Below the pieces are notes generated by a model. That model was not told the DNA's origin. It ran no database searches and saw nothing but the letters and a program-made list of their open reading frames with translations. Shown here one piece after another: positions 47,005 through 60,714 of a stretch of DNA of 64,000 nucleotides (positions within the stretch are counted from its first letter, which is position 1; the number at the start of each line of letters is the position of its first letter). Position numbers and translations under genes: made by a program. Location: assembly GCA_026225945.1 (NCBI GenBank), contig JAMJFZ010001868.1, forward strand, positions 7,160,001 to 7,224,000, in the 5' to 3' direction. This stretch comes from Cricetomys ansorgei. Lineage: Eukaryota > Chordata > Mammalia > Rodentia > Nesomyidae.

Positions 47005-49100
47005 CTCTGAACATAGAACTTAGAAACTACTATGATTTCTAAAATTATAATTGACTAGTCAAACTTAATGGCTACAAAATGACTGGATAGTCACCAGAAA
47101 ATCAGTTGTAGAATGTATTTATTTGAAACTATCTCATGGATTTCTGAAATCCTCTATTAATGGCAATATTTGCCATTAACTCTATTATAACATAACAATT
47201 CGAGTCATATATACCTATATTACTATTTGGGGTTAAATATTTTCACAATTTTAATGGTCAAGCCAGATCACTTCTGCCAGAACAAATGGTAAAGTGAGTC
47301 AACCATAAGGACAGAAGCCATAAATCTGAACACGTGCTGCTGACACACATGACGAATGACATCTTTATTAAATGTTAATTGAAATTTTTTTCTGGTTTGC
47401 TGTGATTCTGAATAACAAGGAGAAAAACTATTTTGATCAATAAAAATGAGGATAGAATATGCCTATCCACATTCTAGTTCAATGATGCATTGATAAACTT
47501 CTTTATACACATTTATAGTAATGTACTAGGTTAAAAAAACTAGCTGTGCTACAATGGATATTATTCATTACAGATGTATACACTGAATGACTTACAGGAT
47601 TTTGAAAGATGAATGTAACTCATAAAAAAATGGGGGTTTTATTAGTGTAATTCATAAAAAAATTAGTAAGTATAAATAATACAAATGAAATATTAAAAGT
47701 TATTAAAGGATTCATTTTTTTAATGAACAGAAAACAAATAGGAATCCCTATATAAAAGCCTCATTCTATTTTTTATGAATTGCTGAAGGATACTAAAAGA
47801 ACTCTCTGTCAGCAGATCAGGTCCCCACCGACTATAATCTATTTCAGTCCCAAAATGTATTTTTGTTCTGTAGATAATAGGTAACCTCCTTGGTGCCATT
47901 TTTAGAGCAGCCCCATTAGCAAACATTAGGCAGACAGCACGTGAACACTTTTCAGGATTGGCTGAAGCAAAGTGGGTTTCTTGCAGAAGCAGCAATAGTG
48001 AGCTGAGCACATGGGAGAGTACCGATTGAAGCTTGAGATTTATACAAACCTCTGCTGCCTGAAGTCAAACTAAAATAAAGCCAGTCACAAACAGTCCTGA
48101 GGAGAACAGGAAGGTGCCCACAAAGGATTTAACTCTGCTCAGCCCCAGGGGAATACTGAATGGAGCTCCAAATTTTTAACATTTTCAGTTGTAAAAATAA
48201 ACAAACAAAAGAAATAAAACAGCAAACTTATAAGTGTTAATAATCATAATCACTGAAACAATTTCTTATTAAATGATGAGTTTGCTGCCACAACTAGACA
48301 TCTGGAAAAATAAGTGTCAGTCATATCTGCCTCATCTTTACTTCAGAATATTATTACCCACCTATTTTTTAAAAATCATTTTGACCAGCAAATTTTGTTA
48401 TTTCCGTATAGTTTCCACCTAGAAAGTCAGACTTGTCTCAGAAAAAAAAATCCTGTAAACTCATTTTTCATGGAAGAATAAACCACTGTAGTTCAGTTGT
48501 ACAACTGGTGCTATACACTGGCCACCCACTGCCCTCCCCGCTTTTTAACTAAAGACTGCTCGAAGAAAGTAACTCTCAAGTTATGGTTGCCAGGTTCTAG
48601 CTTACTAGTTCGGAAAAGATCATTTAAAGTTCACGAAGGCCTCCACCTTGCAAGTAGGATGCTCATATCAGAGACACTCCAAATCAGTACTTAGAAGATC
48701 ATCGACACTGTCCTTCCCTCATACAGACCAGAGAGCATGTCTGTGTGTTCTAGGAATGACTGATAACAATAATTCAGAGTGACTGTAGCTGTCTTTCTAA
48801 CCAGCACCATTCTGTGGTGGAAAGTAGAGATAACACACATACTCAAATTAAAACTATCCAGTGAGAGAGAAGGGGTAGCAATTGCCTCATATGGGAGAGT
48901 TCAAAGAAACCAAGTAGCTTGATGTCTAAAAAAAAAAGAGTCACGTAAATTTCCTTCAGTGATGTCAAATCCTTAGGTAAACAAAACAATATTGTTGGAA
49001 TGGGGTTAATGGGAATCTTCTGTAACCTAAGACTTTTTGTTATTGCTAGTACTTTGAAAAGACCACAGTTGATTCATTCATATTTTTCATTTTTGTTTTC
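47005..49100. other. Unassigned intronic sequence
   Basis: No exon or clear repeat recognised. Short open frames near 47720-48010 and 48497-48694 do not resemble known proteins. Confidence 0.4.
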
Positions 49101-49102
49101 TT

Positions 49103-49256
49103 TTTCTTTTTTGATTTTTTTTCTAGACAGGGTTTCTCTGTTGTAACTCTGGCTGTCTTGGAACTCACTCCATAGACTATGCTGGCCACGAACTCACAGC
49201 AATCCTCCTGCCTCTGCCTCCTGAGTGCTTGGATTAAAGGCATGTGCCACCATGGG
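49103..49256 (-). mobile_element. B1 SINE, reversed
   Basis: 'ctagacagggtttctctgttgtaactctggctgtcttggaactcactccatagactatgctggcc ... cctcctgcctctgcctcctgagtgcttggattaaaggcatgtgccaccatgg', with a T-rich tail at the left. Confidence 0.95.
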
Positions 49257-49259
49257 GGA

Positions 49260-50435
49260 GGGGTTCAACAAAACAAAACAAAAATATGTCCAGTAGATTA
49301 ACTAGAGATAATACATACCCATTTGTATGCAAAAAGTGGCTTTGACAATATGTAAATGTTAATTCTTAAACACTAAAGATAAACAAAGAAAATGCAAATT
49401 GGCCAAACGTGTGAACTGGACATTCAAGTTCACCAAAACAACAATAAAAGACACTCTGAGGAAGCCTATCACGTACTAGCCAACCAAGAATCATGGATGG
49501 GGCAAATGTCTTGTAGAATCAGCTACACGAAAATATTAAGTAGGCATTTTATACACAAAGTAAGCAAAAAACTTTGCCTTCTTAAAACTCTTGGGAAATT
49601 GACCAAAATACATAATAATTGTCTTTTACAAAAGACATTTTTCTTACATAATATGCTCTAATTCATTTAAGTGAAATGAAATAAGTCATACCCAAACTGA
49701 TGCATCTTGAAACTGCTAAATCATCCGAGGCTGAGCAAAAAGCTGGGAATTTAGAGATGTATATTATGTTGTGGGAAAATTAGCTCCTCAAAATAGCAAG
49801 GAGAAAATTGGCAGCTTAGTCAAATAAACCAGAAGGAATGAATAATTTTACTCAGTAGCTTACAGACGAACTTGCTGCAAAATATATCTAAACACTGAGA
49901 GAAGTTTGTTTCAAGCATTGTGTACTTTGAAAGAGTTTCTTTTTCTATCCTATAAAGAAGTCTTGGTCCATTCATATTATTGAAACAGATGGGAAAAGGT
50001 CAAATAAAAATTACTTTAACTTAATAATATAGCTCTTCCAATGAGAATGTGTGGTTCTTTCATGTGCTGTTATCCACGGTGTTTATACCTTCATTATATA
50101 TAAGGAACAAAATCGATTGGGAGGTATTTCTTGAGCAACTGATCTATTCTCAGTAACTATGCTAGAATCGTTCAAAAAGTAATAGAGTAAATTGAGAAAT
50201 AAAAATCCTAACAACATGCTAATAGTTTATGAATTATATAGCAATTCTAAAATGATCCTCCTTTTACTCTGTGAATATTATAAGCCAACTAATGATATTT
50301 ACAATAACGAGCTGGCTTATTTCTGTGCTATTTTTATTCATCTGCTGAAAACCAGTTTAATATAAGACTCACACGTCTGAATTCTCCTGACAGCCACCAT
50401 ACACTAAAGTTCAGTGTACTTCTCACAGTGTCCTT
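49260..50435. other. Unassigned intronic sequence
   Basis: No exon or clear repeat recognised. Confidence 0.4.
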
Positions 50436-50439
50436 TGTT

Positions 50440-50612
50440 CCCTATAGAATAACTGTTTCTCTCCTTTGTCTTTACATTTCTATATTTTCTCACCCAATGT
50501 AGCATAAATTCTGTAAGGGTAAAGTAGTTCTTTGAATTCTTTTTACAACATTCCCTTCATCATATGTTAGAAATAAATATTGCTTATTGGATACATGAAT
50601 GCATATAAAATA
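50440..50612 (+). mobile_element. L2-like 3'-end relic
   Basis: 'gcataaattctgtaagggtaaagtagttctttgaattc...gttagaaataaatattgcttattggatacatgaatgc' follows the L2 3' end (taagctcc.tgagggcagggact...aataaatatttgttgaatgaatg) with heavy change. Confidence 0.45.
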
Positions 50613-50934
50613 CTTTATTTGAAGTCAAAGTTCAGAGAATACTTGCATAAGTCTTTTTCTTAATATATAAATTTTCAAAAATAAACACAAATTGTGGGTT
50701 ACTTAACCTCTAACTTATTGCAATTACTGTCAAATTAATTGAAGAGTTTTGGTTTTGATAAACTCTACACATATTTTATGCTCTGCTAAAGTTATGGAAG
50801 GTACATTAGTTTTCCTTGATTTTGCTAAACTAGCTGTTAAGCAATATCTTGTTTATAATTGGGAGGTAGGATGGAGGCCATCAGGGGGTTATAACTGAAG
50901 GACAGCAATCTGTACTGGTTTCTGAATATATATT

Positions 50935-51110
50935 TGGATGCAGTGTATCTGGCTTTAAATCTTGGCTCTGTTACATAACAGCTGTGTGACTTTGGGCGAA
51001 AAACTTAAACCTGTTGGCGCTTCAATTTCCTCATCTATAAAAAGGATTGCTGTGAAGATTATATGAGAATATATATATTGCTTCAAATTCTCTATCACAC
51101 ATGGGAGGTA
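50935..51110 (+). mobile_element. MIR element, well preserved
   Basis: 'ctctgttacataacagctgtgtgactttgggcgaaaaacttaaacctgttggcgcttcaatttcctcatctataaaaaggattgctgtgaagattatatgag' matches the MIR core and flanks closely. Confidence 0.85.
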
Positions 51111-51114
51111 CAAT

Positions 51115-52098
51115 ATAAGTATTATTGCTGGTGGAACAGTATGAATCCTTGGTGTATGGGTGAATAAAATACCTGAATATTTAGTTGCATCTGACTCAAT
51201 GACCCCTGAAATACGTATGTATTGCATACATGTCGTATGCAATAAACTATGTCAAAGAACATAGAGCAGATATCCCATTAATTCAGAGATAGGGAGTGAC
51301 ACAGACATCTTAATTAGAATAGACTGAAATATATTCTAGATTACGTTCACAAGATAACAGAGAAACAGAAACCTAAGTGCTGGATTATGTAGTCAAACAA
51401 CACTAAAGGATCTAAAATCATCTAGCTTTCTGATGCCAAGCAGACAGGGCTCAAATCCAAGTCAACCATTTATTACACATCTTTGCTACACTTACCAGAA
51501 TGGTTTATGAAGAACCACCTTTGTCAAACATTACATGTGTTGTAGTATATTTGAACATATCTCAAGATATTATATTCACTGAAGAGTCATTGCACTGGTT
51601 GCCTGAAGCCTGGCAGGACGTGATTGCTATAGTTGAAAAAGACTGTTTTTTAATGTAAATAAGAGCTACTCTCTCTTAGCTCAATGGAAACAGAGTTGCT
51701 GATAAACATGCTGATAAACAGTCCTGTGGATGCTCCACCAGACTGATGCTTCACACATGGTCTGGTCTCTCCTACTGTTCTCTAGTTACCGCACTATAAA
51801 ACAAGGACATAGCTCAGACCAGACAGGTGTGAACTGGCCCCTTTAAGATAAGAATAAACTGCCAGGACAAAGAGAGAGTTGGAGCTTGAAATAGGCATGT
51901 TGTGTTCTCTAAGGTCTGTCTGGCTTGTACCTTTAGATATGCTTCATGTGTGTTTATTACTATATCACTGAACTTTTTAAACGGCTACATATGTATATAA
52001 TAAGGCAACCCATATTTTAGTTTGTTGGGAAGACTAGTCATAACATATATATGTCAACTTACTCAATGTGTTGCATACAGTAAGCAACTCAAGAAATA
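51115..52098. other. Unassigned intronic sequence
   Basis: No exon recognised. The part at 51720-51960 has an LTR-like base composition but no termini or duplication were found. Confidence 0.35.
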
Positions 52099-52102
52099 AC
52101 CA

Positions 52103-52285
52103 TGAGGCTAGAGAGACAGCTTGGTGGTTAAGAGTACTTGCTACTCTTGCAGATGACCCAGGTTTCTGTCCAGGGATCTAATGTGTTTCTTTTGATCTCC
52201 TCAGGCACCAGGCAAGCATGTGGTATGCATCCATAAATGTAGGCTAAAGACTCATACGCATAAAAGTAATCTTATTAAAAGATGA
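52103..52285 (+). mobile_element. tRNA-derived SINE (B3-like)
   Basis: 'gaggctagagagacagcttggtggttaagagtacttgctactcttgcagatgacccaggtttctg', then 'aggcaccaggcaagcatgtggtatgcatcc', then 'acgcataaaagtaatctt'. Typical A and B box head and 3' region. Confidence 0.8.
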
Positions 52286-52289
52286 TGAT

Positions 52290-54080
52290 AATTATCACCA
52301 CCATGGTGCTAATTCTGCTTTCCCAATTTGTATAGTTATTCCATTTCACTACTTTTTTTTCATTTATCATGTTTTCTGTAAAAACAGAGTATATGAAAAG
52401 AAAACGAACAGATTTGCTGTTAACCTAAATCATCTACAGTTACACCTATGCCGCATACACTCTCTGCTCTCTGTGCTACGTTATGATGGTACATTCCCTT
52501 ATTTCTTCTTTAGACACTGGCTAACATATTCAGCTTCTCCTGCATTGTTAAATTTATGGCATATTTATCTCTGAAGAAGCAAATAGTCTATCTCCAGTTA
52601 AGAGGCTAATGCTGGTATTTTTCTCTCCATGTGACATTATTACCAACAATTACCAAAAATATGTATGTATAATGTTGCTTCAATAAGATGCTAAGACTGA
52701 TGAGTTTCTTGCCTACATCATCTGACTGCTGTCCCTTAATTTGTGATTTTTTTGCATTTCAAAAACTAAGTTGATATCTCAGCTTAACTTTTTCCAATAT
52801 AATTCTTTTAGTCTTTCTATCTTTCTACAGCATTTTGCAATTTTTATTCTAATTACTTGTTCAATATCTGACTTCCTCAGTATCTTCCTACCTGTGGAGG
52901 GGGAAAATACCATGACATTCCTAACATAGCAATGTTGAACATTTGTTCTATAATTATATACATAATTATAACATGTTCCCATTATGAAATTGAAGACAGC
53001 ATTTTTGCAGTATTTCTCCAGTATTTCTGCAGTTCTAGGGTAATGGTGAAAAATGGAGAGGGAGTTTACACTACTATCAGCGTGCTTAACTTATTATAAA
53101 ACACATAACATAGCTTATATTAATAATAAGTCATTCTCAAGATGAACAGCCGGCCTCTCATAGGACTGACACTGTGAATGTCTATCTTGGACTCCTAGTG
53201 ACTTACTGTAGTAAGTGTCTGATAGATGTTTGTAACTCACTAGCTGAAACTTGCACTCATACATTAGGAAGCCATGTCTGCACATGAAAGAAAAGAACAA
53301 AGTTAACAAAGAAAACAGGGCACAACACAAAACAAAATTCTGGTTTTCTCGTTATGTAACACACCGAGTTTAATTCTTGCACAATCGGCCAATCACATAC
53401 GACCTAAATAATATTACCAATTACGGAATATTTTGTACTTAAGAAGCTATGAGTTTAGAAAGGTACTTAGCTAAATAAAATTTAAAGAATGTCAGTTGAC
53501 ACTTGTCACACGCATGCCTAAATGTCAAGTGAAATGACAGTAATAAACTATGTCCTTTTTCAAGATGCCAAGTAAGAGATTTTAAAGGAGTTAAGGTATA
53601 AAAGGAGTGAGAACAAAGGGAAAGATAGGTGTACTACTTTGTGACATTCAGTCTAAACTATTTAAAGAACAGTGTTTCTACAGGGCTTTTAAACAGACTT
53701 TCTTTGAGGATGATTGAAGTTAAAATTTGAAACTGACCCATTTCTGCACCCTTTAGGAAAGGAATGAAGCTTGCCTATTATGAACCAACAAGAAATCGCT
53801 GCGTTTGCCACATCGCAGACTCTGAAACCTGTTAAAATGAAATGACTAAAATGATCAAAAGTCACATGGCTATTCCTTTCCTTGTCCTGAACAGCTGTCT
53901 GTGGATGTCATTTCTTTGGCTTCTTTTCTAAGTGTCCTTTTCAGTGCTCTATTGCTGTCCACTAGCTAACTCAACTGCTGGAAATGTGCCTGGGCTTTGA
54001 TCACTACACAGTATAAATGTGAACTGAAATGCCATGGGGTGGTACATAAATAAGTGCAATTATTATGGGTGGTCACAAGC
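52290..54080. other. Unassigned intronic sequence
   Basis: No exon or clear repeat recognised. Confidence 0.4.
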
Positions 54081-54084
54081 ACAG

Positions 54085-54280
54085 GGATAAAGATATAGTG
54101 CACGGTTTTAGATCACACACTGCTCTTGCAGAGTAGACGAGTTCAGATCCCAGTATACCCAAGTCAGGCAGCCATAATCATCTCTAACCACAGCTCCAGG
54201 AGGACCAGACGTCTCCAGTCCCTGCAGGAACCTTCAGTCACACACACATACTCATACACAAATACACATAATTTTTAAAA
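54085..54280 (+). mobile_element. tRNA-derived SINE (B3-like), diverged
   Basis: 'cacactgctcttgcagagtagacgagttcagatcccagtatacccaagtcaggcagc...ctaaccacagctccaggaggaccagacgtctcc' with a CACACA tail. Confidence 0.75.
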
Positions 54281-54289
54281 TGATAAGAA

Positions 54290-56440
54290 ATTGAATCTTA
54301 AAAAAAACTAAAATGTTCAAAACTAATAAGGACAAAAAATTTCTACTCTCTTGGAATCTGACAATGATAATGCTGTAACTCACTATTGCCTTACGTTCAA
54401 ATTTATTTCTAGTAAAATGAATTTTATAGAAAAGACACAGGTTGAAAATCAGTGATGAATACATTGGTTTCTTTTTGTTGTAACACTAATTTATACAGTT
54501 GGCTCACAATCAACCAGTAGACAACTACAACGTTTAAAATCTATGCTATGAACTACCTGGGAAAACACAATGACACCATACTCTATTTCTTCTACCAAGG
54601 TAAACAGCGATCACGTAGAATTGAAGCAAAATTCCACAGAACGTTACAAAGTGACAAACGAGGTCTACCATACTTTAAACATTGGACGTGCTTGAGAACT
54701 CAAGGAGGAATTATCATGGATGTGGTCTACTGGGCACGGAACACCATCTTGCATGCTTCTCCCGTATGATGCAATGGGATCCTCAGTACTGGCTCTTCCA
54801 GCAGGCCCTTTTACCTCCATTTTCTAGATAAAGGCTTTTGAGACCATGTCCTTGAGATTCAGCAGCTGCCTCGGAATGGATTCCATATTGGAAATAAGGT
54901 TAGAGCTTGACTCAGAAAGGTGAACATTAAATGGAGATTCCTATAAGCGCATGTGGGGTACATCTTGGATGATTATTTATATTCTATTTTATGTCACCTT
55001 TTTAAGACTCTAAGCAGAGAAAACACACTTTCCGCTTTTCAAATAGCTCTGCTAGAATCTATGCACACTTTAAAATTGCAAACTACAGAAACAGTGAAAT
55101 GAAAAGAGAGATAAAAATGAATCAGGTGGGTGGAAGAGGGTATGCAGGTGGGGAGGGGTGTGCACTAACGACTTGGAAAAGAAAACCATCACTATTGTGG
55201 TAAACGATAATGTTCTGCTGTGGAAACCTGAGCTAATTAGTCCGTTCATCAAATGTGCTTCATTTCCCTTCATTTTCCTAGTGAGTGATGCCAGCGCCAT
55301 CCATCTCACCCTCGAGGACCGTTACCCAGCACATCCACATAATGGCTCGTTATCTCAGCCTCGCCACTCACCAGACAGAAGGTTGTGGCAGAGTTGTATA
55401 AAATTATACATGATTTTATAAATTATTAGAAGTATATAAGGCTACCTATAAAAGTTTATCATCACAAGAACGGATTCAGAACACTATGTAATTATCAAAG
55501 TATTTGTAAGAATCTTTAACAAAAGGGCTGTTGAATGCATTAACGGGCTGCAGCTATTATTACTTGTACAAGACCTGCACGAGATGATGGTATTAACATT
55601 CCATTGTTAACGGAGGAGGGGCTTAGGAGGTCACAACTCTTTGTCAGGGACAAATAGAAGTTAATGGTTGGTGAGAGTTGGGGTGTCATTTCTTCAGTGG
55701 TGTAGCCTTTGATCAATAAAGCCCCATGCTCTGAAAAATAAAGCCCCACTTATACTCATGCAAGCAATTCTAATTGACTTCAGTGGATCACAAAAACATG
55801 AAGACAAACAATTTTTGAAAGTCATGAAATTGAGAGGAATTTGCTGGAAAGAAGAACAGGTTCTGTGTGAATGGGAAGGCCATGAGAGATGGTAGTAGGA
55901 GGGAAAATTATCAAAGTACATCACATACATTGTAAAAGTGTCGAAGAATGATAAACATTTTAAAATTATGAACAAAAGACGAGCATGTGCCTATAGGTGT
56001 CTATGTCTCTGTCTGTATATGTTCTATATGTATAAAAATGTTTGTATACACACACACACACACACATATAAAACACATTATAATGCCTATATTTTATTTA
56101 ATAAATGCTACACACAGGCTTTAAGGAAGCAAGCTCTTTATTAAAGCACATTTGAATGCATGTCAGGATTGAGTTTACCATATTGTATTTTTATTGTCAT
56201 GACCATATAACTTAGTTGCTGAAAACTTGCCTCTTCTTTTGTAAAATAGTCCTTGTGAGCTTGCAAGTATGGAGCACGTGTAAAGTACATCGTATAAGAT
56301 CTGACTTATAAGCTCAGTTAGTATTAGCCATTGTTATTAGATCACTGGTTACTTTTCCATAAGATATAGCATGTCGACATTAATGCAACCTTTATGAATA
56401 AAATTTTTAAGGATATAGTCAAATAACTTTTAAGGAAATA
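54290..56440. other. Unassigned intronic sequence
   Basis: No recognised exon. Open frames at 54548-54769 and 55158-55421 do not resemble known proteins. A short (CA)9 lies near 56049. Confidence 0.4.
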
Positions 56441-56637
56441 CATGTATGCATGTATGTATATGTATATGTATGTGCGTGTGAGTGCAGATGCCCAAAGAGG
56501 CCAGAGGAGGGATAGTTCACATGGATCTGTAGTTACAGACAATTGTGAACTGCTACTATGGATGCTAGGGGCTGAACTAAGATGCTTTGTAAGAGCAGCA
56601 CATACTCTAAATATGTAGGCTATGTCTCCAACCCCTG
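56440..56637 (-). mobile_element. tRNA-derived SINE (B3-like), reversed
   Basis: ATGTATG-rich tail at the left, then 'gtgagtgcagatgcccaaagaggccagaggagggatagttcacatggatctgtagttacagacaattgtgaactgc...ggggctgaactaag' and the reversed head 'taagagcagcacatactctaaatatgtaggctatgtctccaaccc'. Confidence 0.8.
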
Positions 56638-56645
56638 ATATATAT

Positions 56646-56648
56646 ATA

Positions 56649-56679
<31 letters not shown>

Positions 56680-56698
56680 TACCACATATAACTATATG

Positions 56699-56756
<58 letters not shown>
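56646..56756. repeat. (CA)n next to (AT)n microsatellites
   Basis: An interrupted CA tract (56649-56690) is followed by about 27 uninterrupted AT units (56699-56754). Confidence 0.95.
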
Positions 56757-56759
56757 TTA

Positions 56760-58435
56760 TTTTAAAAATCTTTCCTGGTTTTAATTCCATAGTTATGCAT
56801 CTTTCAAATCATTCTATTCATCCAAATTGTGTATATCAATAAGAAAGTGGGCATGGTAAGAAGAAGCAGGAAGGATATGGGAAAATAAACTCACAGGGAT
56901 GGTGTCCAACGCTATTAGGATAGAGTCAAGGGCAGAATTAAAGCAATGACGAGCAGAAACAGAACAGATGTTTTGTGCCTCTTAAAATATCCAAGGATAT
57001 ACTTGAGCTAACGGTAGCTACTCTTACATTCCAGCAATTGGCTTTTTCTCCTTTGTTCATGAATATTCTGTTAAGCTATAATCTTCTTAATAATCAGATA
57101 ACATAAATGGTCTCCATAAACTTCCACCTAGCCCATAGGTCAAATAAATTAAACTGCTAGTGAACTCCCGAAGGACCTTTGAACTAAATGTCATTAAGCT
57201 CATAGGTCATTTATAAACAAGGTGCTCAAAAACATTTTAGCAAAGTCAGTATCACTCAAAAAAGTAATTGGTGGCATATTTTAGAACACAATTGAATCAA
57301 CAAATTTTGGCTGTCTGTTTAGAATTTCTACTGACACTCCAAATCATGGATTCTTAGAATATTTCATATCAGTTACAATAAGTTACAAATTTTTATTCTT
57401 AACATATTCTCTCAATTTCTGTACTTTTGTTTTTCTATTTATATGTCTCCCTTATTTCCCATTTAATATATTCTGGACTTATGATGTTTTAATTTCCATT
57501 GAGACCAAGCAGGGAGCCAAACTCCAAGTTTTACTAAGTCATTTGTCACTGTCTTTCAAACATGGGTACTTTGAAGTGAATTTCCAGAAAGATCAAAGTC
57601 ATTGTACAGACACACATTATAGAGCACACAAAGTACATTATGAATACTTTGACTAGTTTTTATTTTAAAAGCATACTCAAAGCTGAAATAGTATGACTCT
57701 TCATCACTTTTGCAAATGCTTTTCTTCTTGTTCCCTAGACATGTCCTAAGCACACAATGTGTGTACTGTGCAGAAGAGAAGTGACTGAATCACAGCAACT
57801 TATCAAAGCAGATGGGATCAGTCAAGCTTTAGTGGTGTAGTCACCTGCTATGGTCAAGAGTTATGTTTCAGAGAACTAATGGAAGGATTATTGATTATCT
57901 CCCCATCTTGGGAAATTAGACATGAAAATTTATTCTGAATACATAGTACTTCAACATATTTATAATATTCCACTATTATATCAGCGCAACAAATCTTATC
58001 AGTTGCAAATATAAAAAGAACAGAACCAATTCAATATAAATGGAACTTTTGAGCTAGGATCTTACAACATAGCCTACATTCACCTCTAATTTGTGATCTG
58101 CACTCAGCCTTCCAAGTTGCATGTATTATAACTGTATAGCACTACACCTGGCTTGAAAAAAATACATTTCAAAATCTAGAACCTTTAGAACGAAGCCATT
58201 TAGGCATTGGAGTGAGTGAGTGTTTACATCAGACATGTATTTTATAACTTCAACATTGCCAGAAATTTACCAGTTAAAATAAATTGGTTTGAGCCTTAAA
58301 GACAATCACTAGTGATATAAAAACACATGACATACAACTGCCAGAGTGCATGATTAGAAAAAGGAACAGACAACTTTAAAAGCAGAAAACTTTAAGAAAG
58401 TTAAAATTGAAAGAAAAAATATTATTAGAAATACC
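56760..58435. other. Unassigned intronic sequence
   Basis: No exon or clear repeat recognised. Confidence 0.4.
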
Positions 58436-58440
58436 AAAAG

Positions 58441-58522
58441 GAGGTCTATGAGTGTAGCTCAGTAGGAATACTTGCCAAGCGTGCACAAGGCCTAGATTTC
58501 ATACTCAGATCACAGTGAGAAA
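58441..58522 (+). mobile_element. ID element (BC1-type SINE)
   Basis: 'gaggtctatgagtgtagctcagtaggaatacttgccaagcgtgcacaaggcctagatttcatactcagatcaca' follows the ID consensus (tagctcagtggtagagcgcttgcc.agc..gcaaggccctgggttcg), with a purine-rich tail. Confidence 0.8.
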
Positions 58523-58525
58523 AGA

Positions 58526-58576
58526 AAGCAGAGAGGGAGGGAGGAAGGAAAGGAGGGAGGGAGGGAGGGAAAGAGG
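58526..58576 (+). repeat. (GGGA)n purine tract at the ID tail
   Basis: 'gagggagggaggaaggaaaggagggagggagggagggaaag'. Confidence 0.9.
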
Positions 58577-58579
58577 TTG

Positions 58580-60700
58580 GAATTAAAAGTCAAACAGAAT
58601 TCAAGGGAAAGACATATATTTCATGTGGAAGAAATTAAAGGCTTGTTCTAGGATTAAATGAATGGACTGATTCAGAAATCAAGCAGTCACAAGGCTTTAA
58701 ATGCTGGAAGTCACTGACCCCAACATGTGTAAAAAAAAAAAAAAAAGAGTCAAATTAAAAGAAAAATTAGTGCAATCTGCCAATATTTTTGAAATTTTTT
58801 TTTATGTATTTCAAAAATCATGAGGACAATAAGAGGCCCTTTAAAAACTGACATAATGCTGATTTAAGTAAAACCAATTTTGTTGCTAAAGATACCTCTT
58901 AAAATCTATCAGGGCACAATGAAAATATTACTCAAATCAATATTTCTGAAGGCATGCAATAAAAAAATAGCAGAGTTAAATAAAAAAAAAATCACGCCTA
59001 GGAATTTTAAGATCTCTATATTCTTATCTCAGAAAGGAAGACAACACCCCTCCAGGATACATAACACATAATTCTAGTAACATTAATCTCAAAATTATGA
59101 ATCACAGAATTCTGCAGAGAAGAGATCTGAATTCAATAAGAGAAACTTTATTCTTCAAAAAGAAAATGAGACAATTAATTTGTATGAAGTATACTGAAGT
59201 ATATTGAAAAATGTAACAAATTTAACCTGCAAAAAGATGTAATTAACCATGAATTAGTCACAAGAAAATAGTAAACAGTAAAAAAAAAAAAAAAAAATCC
59301 AAGATTCGGTGACAATAAAGAAGCAAGAAATAGATTATATAGTTTCAATATGGTAAAGCAAAACATAATAGAACAACAAAAAATAGAAGATGCTAGCTTA
59401 CTTATGGGAAGTGAGAAAAAGAGTAAAGCTTGAACAGTAACTTTTGAAAGTGAAAACAGTATGCAAAATGTATTCTAGCCATCACGAATATCTTGACGGA
59501 TGCGTGCAGATCAAAATTTAAACTATTTAAGCTGCTTAATGAAAAGCATTTGTTTCCTTAGCTGCTCTTGTGTCATTCCTAGAGCCCAGCATTTGGAGAC
59601 TGAGAGCAGAACTACAGACTGAAGGCATGATTTGGGTTAGTCCTGTAAAGGTAGACTCCTGTTCTCCACCACCTTCTGACCCTTCATAGAATGCTCGTTT
59701 TATACTTTTGGTGTTTTTCTCTTTTTTAATTACATTAAAATAAACCACCTGCCCCACTCCTTCTCACATAGAAATAAATGTAATTTCTGTAGTATAGGGT
59801 ATTTGCTGGCTTGTAAAAATGTACATTATTGATTCTTAGCCTCTGTACAACTTCTGGCCAAGATTTGGCATTCAATGTATATTTGCTGGGTAAATAGGTG
59901 AATGAATGTAAGGATGAATTATTACTTTGTAGAGGAAAAACCAGTTGATGATTTTTATTACATTTTAATTTGGGTAAATGCACACCAAGCAGTTTTATAG
60001 TGTCATCCATGGAAATTACAGTTGGCTAGGTTATGTAACCATGGGGGTCTAGTTATACAAAATGAAGATGGATAAAAGGAAATGAAAGAGAGCCATAGGG
60101 ACATATCAGAATAGTGGAAGAGGAAAATGAAGAGGAGAAAAAGGGGAAGGGAAATGTCGGCCTGCTTGATCATCCATGTTCTTGTATATCTTGCTGCTAT
60201 TATACAATAAGAATCCACATGGAAAAGATGCTTAATTAAAAAAAAAGAATCTTTGATAAGCCAGATGAAAGAAAACCACAATTGTTTTTATTATGTTGTC
60301 TATATTCTTTTAGATACATCCTTTAGAGAATGAATTATTCCTTTGGATGAACATTAGCTATAATTAGGGATCTTTGTTGTTGCTAGGATTATTTTCTTCT
60401 TTAATAAAAGGGACCAGCGCCATAGAAACTGCAGGACCACATTAGGAACTACCATTTTGGTCAATGAAGTCTACAAAAATTGGCCTTTGCAGCTCTACCA
60501 GTGTCATCCAGAGGTTCCTTTACACTATATGTTCCATTTTCCATTTTACCCATTTCTGTGAAGAAAATATCTTAAATGCTGAAAGGAATTTTCAAATGAA
60601 AAAAAAGTCTTTTTTCATACAAATACATAGTTTAAAATAATCTAAATAGAGTTACTCTCTCATGTGTTGACAAAGTCTCTACAAGACACCATGCGTTAAC
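58580..60700. other. Unassigned intronic sequence
   Basis: A-runs at 58731-58746 and 59280-59297. A possible MIR/L2 3'-end trace (ggcattcaatgtatatttgctgggtaaataggtgaatgaatg) near 59866-59910. No exon recognised. Confidence 0.4.
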
Positions 60701-60714
60701 AAATAAAAACAACC

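Noticed and set aside
47720..48010. 96-codon minus-strand frame, sense to Gabra4
   Set aside because: No similarity to any known cassette exon and no convincing flanking splice pair; chance is the simplest reading.
54548..54769. 73-codon open frame in the Gabra4 intron
   Set aside because: No recognisable homologue, no splice context on the plus strand and no repeat match; treated as chance.
55158..55421. 87-codon open frame in the Gabra4 intron
   Set aside because: No recognisable homologue; length is within chance expectation.
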